This document shows, piece by piece, positions 60,541 to 64,000 of a DNA stretch of 64,000 nt. A program made the position numbers and the translations under genes. The stretch covers positions 11,557,320-11,621,319 of the forward strand of contig OY987230.1 of NCBI GenBank assembly GCA_963920705.1. Direction: 5' to 3'. Below the pieces are notes generated by a model. That model was not told the DNA's origin and did not search any database. It was given only the letters and a program-made list of their open reading frames with translations. This stretch comes from Odiellus spinosus. Lineage: Eukaryota > Arthropoda > Arachnida > Opiliones > Phalangiidae. The stretch's first letter is position 1. Each line of letters begins with the position of its first letter.

Positions 60541-63066
60541 ACACTTGAAACCAACGACACTTGAAACCAACGACACTTGAAACCAACGGCACTTGAGACA
60601 AACGACACTTGAAACAAACGACACTTGAAACAAACGACACTTGAAACAAACGACACTTGAAACCAACGACACTTGAAACCAACGACACTTGAAACCAACG
60701 ACACTTGAAACCAACGACACTTGAAACCAACGACACTTGAAACCAACGACACTTGAAACCAACGACACTTGAAACCAACGACACTTGAAACCAACGACAC
60801 TTGAAACCAACGACACTTGAAACAAACGACACTTGAAACAAACGACACTTGAAACAAACGACACTTGAAACAAACGACACTTGAAACAAACGACACTTGA
60901 AACCAACGACACTTGAAACCAACGACACTTGAAACCAACGACACTTGAAACAAACGACACTTGAAACCTACGACACTTGAAACCAACGACACTTGAAACC
61001 AACGACACTTGAAACCAACGACACTTGAAACCAACGACACTTGAAACCAACGACACTTGAAACCAACGACACTTGAAACCAACGACACTTGAAACAAACG
61101 ACACTTGAAACCAACGACACTTGAAACCTACGACACTTGAAACCAACGACACTTGAAACCAACGACACTTGAAACCAACGACACTTGAAACCAACGACAC
61201 TTGAAACAAACGACACTTGAAACAAACGACACTTGAAACAAACGACACTTGAAACAAACGACACTTGAAACCAACGACACTTGAAACCAACGACACTTGA
61301 AACCAACGACACTTGAAATCAACGACACTTGAAACCAACGACACTTGAAACCAACGACACTTGAAACCAACGACACTTGAAACCAACGACACTTGAAACC
61401 AACGACACTTGAAACATACGACACTTGAAACAAACGACACTTGAAACAAACGACACTTGAAACAAACGACACTTGAAACAAACGACACTTGAAACCAACG
61501 ACACTTGAAACCAACGACACTTGAAACCAACGACACTTGAAACCAACGACACTTGAAACCAACGACACTTGAAACCAACGACACTTGAAACCAACGACAC
61601 TTGAAACCAACGACACTTGAAACCAACGACACTTGAAACCAACGACACTTGAAACCAACGACACTTGAAACCAACGACACTTGAAACCAACGACACTTGA
61701 AACCAACGACACTTGAAACCAACGACACTAGAAACAAACGACACTTGAAACCAACGACACTTGAAACCAACGACACATGAAACAAACGACATTTGAAACC
61801 AACGACACTTGAAACCAACGACACTTGAAACAAACGATTCTTGAAACCAACGACACTTGAAACCAACGACACTTGAAACCAACGACACTTGAAACCAACG
61901 ACACTTGAAACCAACGACACTTGAAACCAACGACACTTGAAACCAACGACACTTGAAACCAACGACACTTGAAACCAACGACACTAGAAACAAACGACAC
62001 TTGAAACCAACGACACTTGAAACCAACGACACTTGAAACCAACGACACTTGAAACCAACGACACTTGAAACTAACGACACTTGAAACTAACGACACTTGA
62101 AACCAACGACACTTGAGACCAACGACACTTGAGACCAACGACACTTGAAACAAACGACACTTGAAACCAACGACACTTGAAACCAACGACACTTGAAACC
62201 AACGACACTTGAAACCTACGACACTTGAAACCAACGACACTTGAAACCAACGACACTTGAAACCAACGACACTTGAAACCAACGACACTTGAAACAAACG
62301 ACACTTGAAACAAACGACACTTGAAACAAACGACACTTGAAACCAACGACACTTGAAACCAACGACACTTGAAACCAACGACACTAGAAACAAACGACAC
62401 TTGAAACCAACGACACTTGAAACCAACGACACTTGAAACCAACGACACTTGAAACCAACGACACTTGAAACCAACGACACTTGAAACTAACGACACTTGA
62501 AACTAACGACACTTGAAACAAACGACACTTGAAACCTACGACACTTGAAACCAACGACACTTGAAACAAACGACACTTGAAACAAACGACACTTGAAACC
62601 AACGACACTTGAAACCTACGACACTTGAAACCAACGACACTTGAAACCAACGACACTTGAAACCAACGACACTTGAAACCAACGACACTTGAAACCAACG
62701 ACACTTGAAACCAACGACACTTGAAACCAACGACACTTGAAACCAACGACACTTGAAACCAACGACACTTGAAACAAACGACACTTGAAACCAACGACAC
62801 TTGAAACCAACGACACTTGAAACCAACGACACTTGAAACCAACGACACTTGAAACCAACGACACTTGAAACCAACGACACTTGAAACAAACGACACTTGA
62901 AACAAACGACACTTGAAACAAACGACACTTAAAACAAACGACACTTGAAACCAACGACACTTGAAACCAACGACACTTGAAACCAACGACACTTGAAACC
63001 AACGACACTTGAAACCAACGACGCTTGAAACCAACGACACTTGAAACCAACGACACTTGAAACAAA
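60541..63066. repeat. 16-bp minisatellite array 2 (about 158 units)
   Basis: Same 16-bp unit. Runs of the CCAACG variant alternate with short runs of three to five CAAACG units, a pattern repeated along the array. The block ACACTAGAAAC ... ACACATGAAAC ... GACATTTGAAAC ... GATTCTTGAAAC seen in array 1 at about 59433-59545 recurs at about 61728-61850, showing block duplication. Minus-strand frames up to 482 codons. Confidence 0.97.
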
Positions 63067-63601
63067 CTCACAGATGCACCGTACCAATGGGTGGTTTACG
63101 TTAGCTTTTAAAATTGTGGCGAACCCTCTCGTTTGTGCAATGGTGACGTCTTTGATTGTTTAGGCAATCGTTTCTCACCTATATTTCGGTGATAAGAGAC
63201 CTATTTCTCACGATCTTTTGGGTAGAGTACTCGAATAAAGCGAGGCGATTGAATGTAAATCGCATTACCTAGAAATGTGGCCAATTTAATATATTAAGTC
63301 ACTGTAAAAACATTTCATAATGAGAGTTCTAGGGATTAAATATCACTTGAGTTGGACTTCATATCCTGCCAAGTGCTCGATTACACATGAAATTTATAGT
63401 TTAACGTTTTCAATCTCTACTCTATTTCTTAAAATACTTGAGTTTTGCGACTAGGATGTGCTTTAGATCCAATAGCTTCGTCATTACTACTACGTAATAA
63501 TGTTGCTATTAAGTAGTTGGCCAATTATTGAAGTCTGTATCTAAAGCACGTCTAACTTAAGTATAATAAAAAATAAAGATTTAGAATGTTAAATAGGATA
63601 T
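63067..63601. repeat. Macrosatellite spacer, copy 3 (535 bp)
   Basis: Same length as spacer 2 and nearly identical. Visible differences are few, e.g. TTTCATAATGAG for TTTCACAATGAG, CTCTATTTCTTA for CTTTATTTTTTA and AAAGCACG for AAAGTACG. Confidence 0.95.
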
Positions 63602-64000
63602 ACACTTGAAACCAACGACACTTGAAACAAACGACACTTGAAACCAACGGCACTTGAGACAAACGACACTTGAAACAAACGACACTTGAAACAAACGACA
63701 CTTGAAACCAACGACAGTTGAAACAAACGACACTTGAAACCTACGACACTTGAAACCTACGACACTTGAAACCAACGACACTTGAAACAAACGACACTTG
63801 AAACCAACGACACTTGAAACCAACGACACTTGAAACCAACGACACTTGAAACCAACGACACTTGAAACCAACGCCCTTGAAACCAACGACACTTGAAACC
63901 AACGACACTTGAAACCAACGACATTTGAAACCAACGACACTTGAAACCAACGACACTTGAAACCAACGACACTTGAAACCAACGACACTTGAAACCAACG
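63602..64000. repeat. 16-bp minisatellite array 3 (25 or more units, truncated by window)
   Basis: The order of variant units at its start (CCAACG, CAAACG, CCAACGGC, GAGACAAACG, two CAAACG, CCAACGACAGTTG) matches the start of array 1 rather than array 2. It continues past the window edge. Confidence 0.95.

Noticed and set aside
58791-63988. Long minus-strand open frames (up to 482 codons) encoding repeated VSLVSSVVGFKCRWFQ
   Set aside because: They exist in all three frames because the 16-bp unit has no stop codon on that strand. They overlap one another and have no independent start or exon signals.
58841-64000. CRISPR array
   Set aside because: The 16-bp units are directly adjacent with no unique spacers, and the DNA is eukaryotic.

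Overview
This is AT-rich eukaryotic nuclear DNA, probably from an invertebrate animal. It carries a (CCTAA)n/(TTAGG)n tract, which is the arthropod-type telomere motif, although the tract is interstitial and sits inside a transposon. I saw no bacterial operon, rRNA or intact transposase gene. By eye the base composition is roughly one third G+C, with a few CpG-richer islands. No database search was possible, so no species is named and most repeat families are described rather than named.

Layout. About 0-58 kb is intergenic or intronic sequence dense with small non-autonomous DNA transposons and tandem repeats. The most abundant is a TTAA-target foldback MITE ('family A') with eight nearly complete copies and one half copy. 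Others are a second TTAA-like family with GTGAGGCTGTCAC ends ('family B'), a short TTAA element ('family C'), two copies of a hAT-like MITE with ends TAGAGATCGG, a hAT-like CAGGGCTCCCAG element, a CAGGGYTCGTAC element, and a MITE with 34-bp perfect ends and a 7-bp duplication. A 728-bp foldback element has arms made of TTTCGCCCAAT repeats around a core of telomere repeats. Several insertions are nested, and empty-site paralogues within the window confirm the TTAA and 8-bp duplications.

Genes. I support one well-formed internal exon on the minus strand (4880-5017, 46 codons, strong splice sites). A second, weaker one lies on the same strand (10880-10981). A possible first exon (25433-25495) lies in a CpG-richer, TATA-containing block. 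They may belong to one large-intron gene on the minus strand, but their phases do not join directly, so exons must be missing or the calls are partly wrong. One confident RNA gene is present: tRNA-Leu(UAA), minus strand, 55895-55978.

From 58.4 kb to the right edge the window enters a macrosatellite. A spacer of 535 bp (468 bp in the first copy) alternates with long arrays of a 16-bp minisatellite (about 73, 158 and at least 25 copies). The 16-bp unit has no stop codon in any minus-strand frame, so it produces ORFs up to 482 codons encoding a 16-residue repeat. I regard these as repeat artefacts rather than genes.
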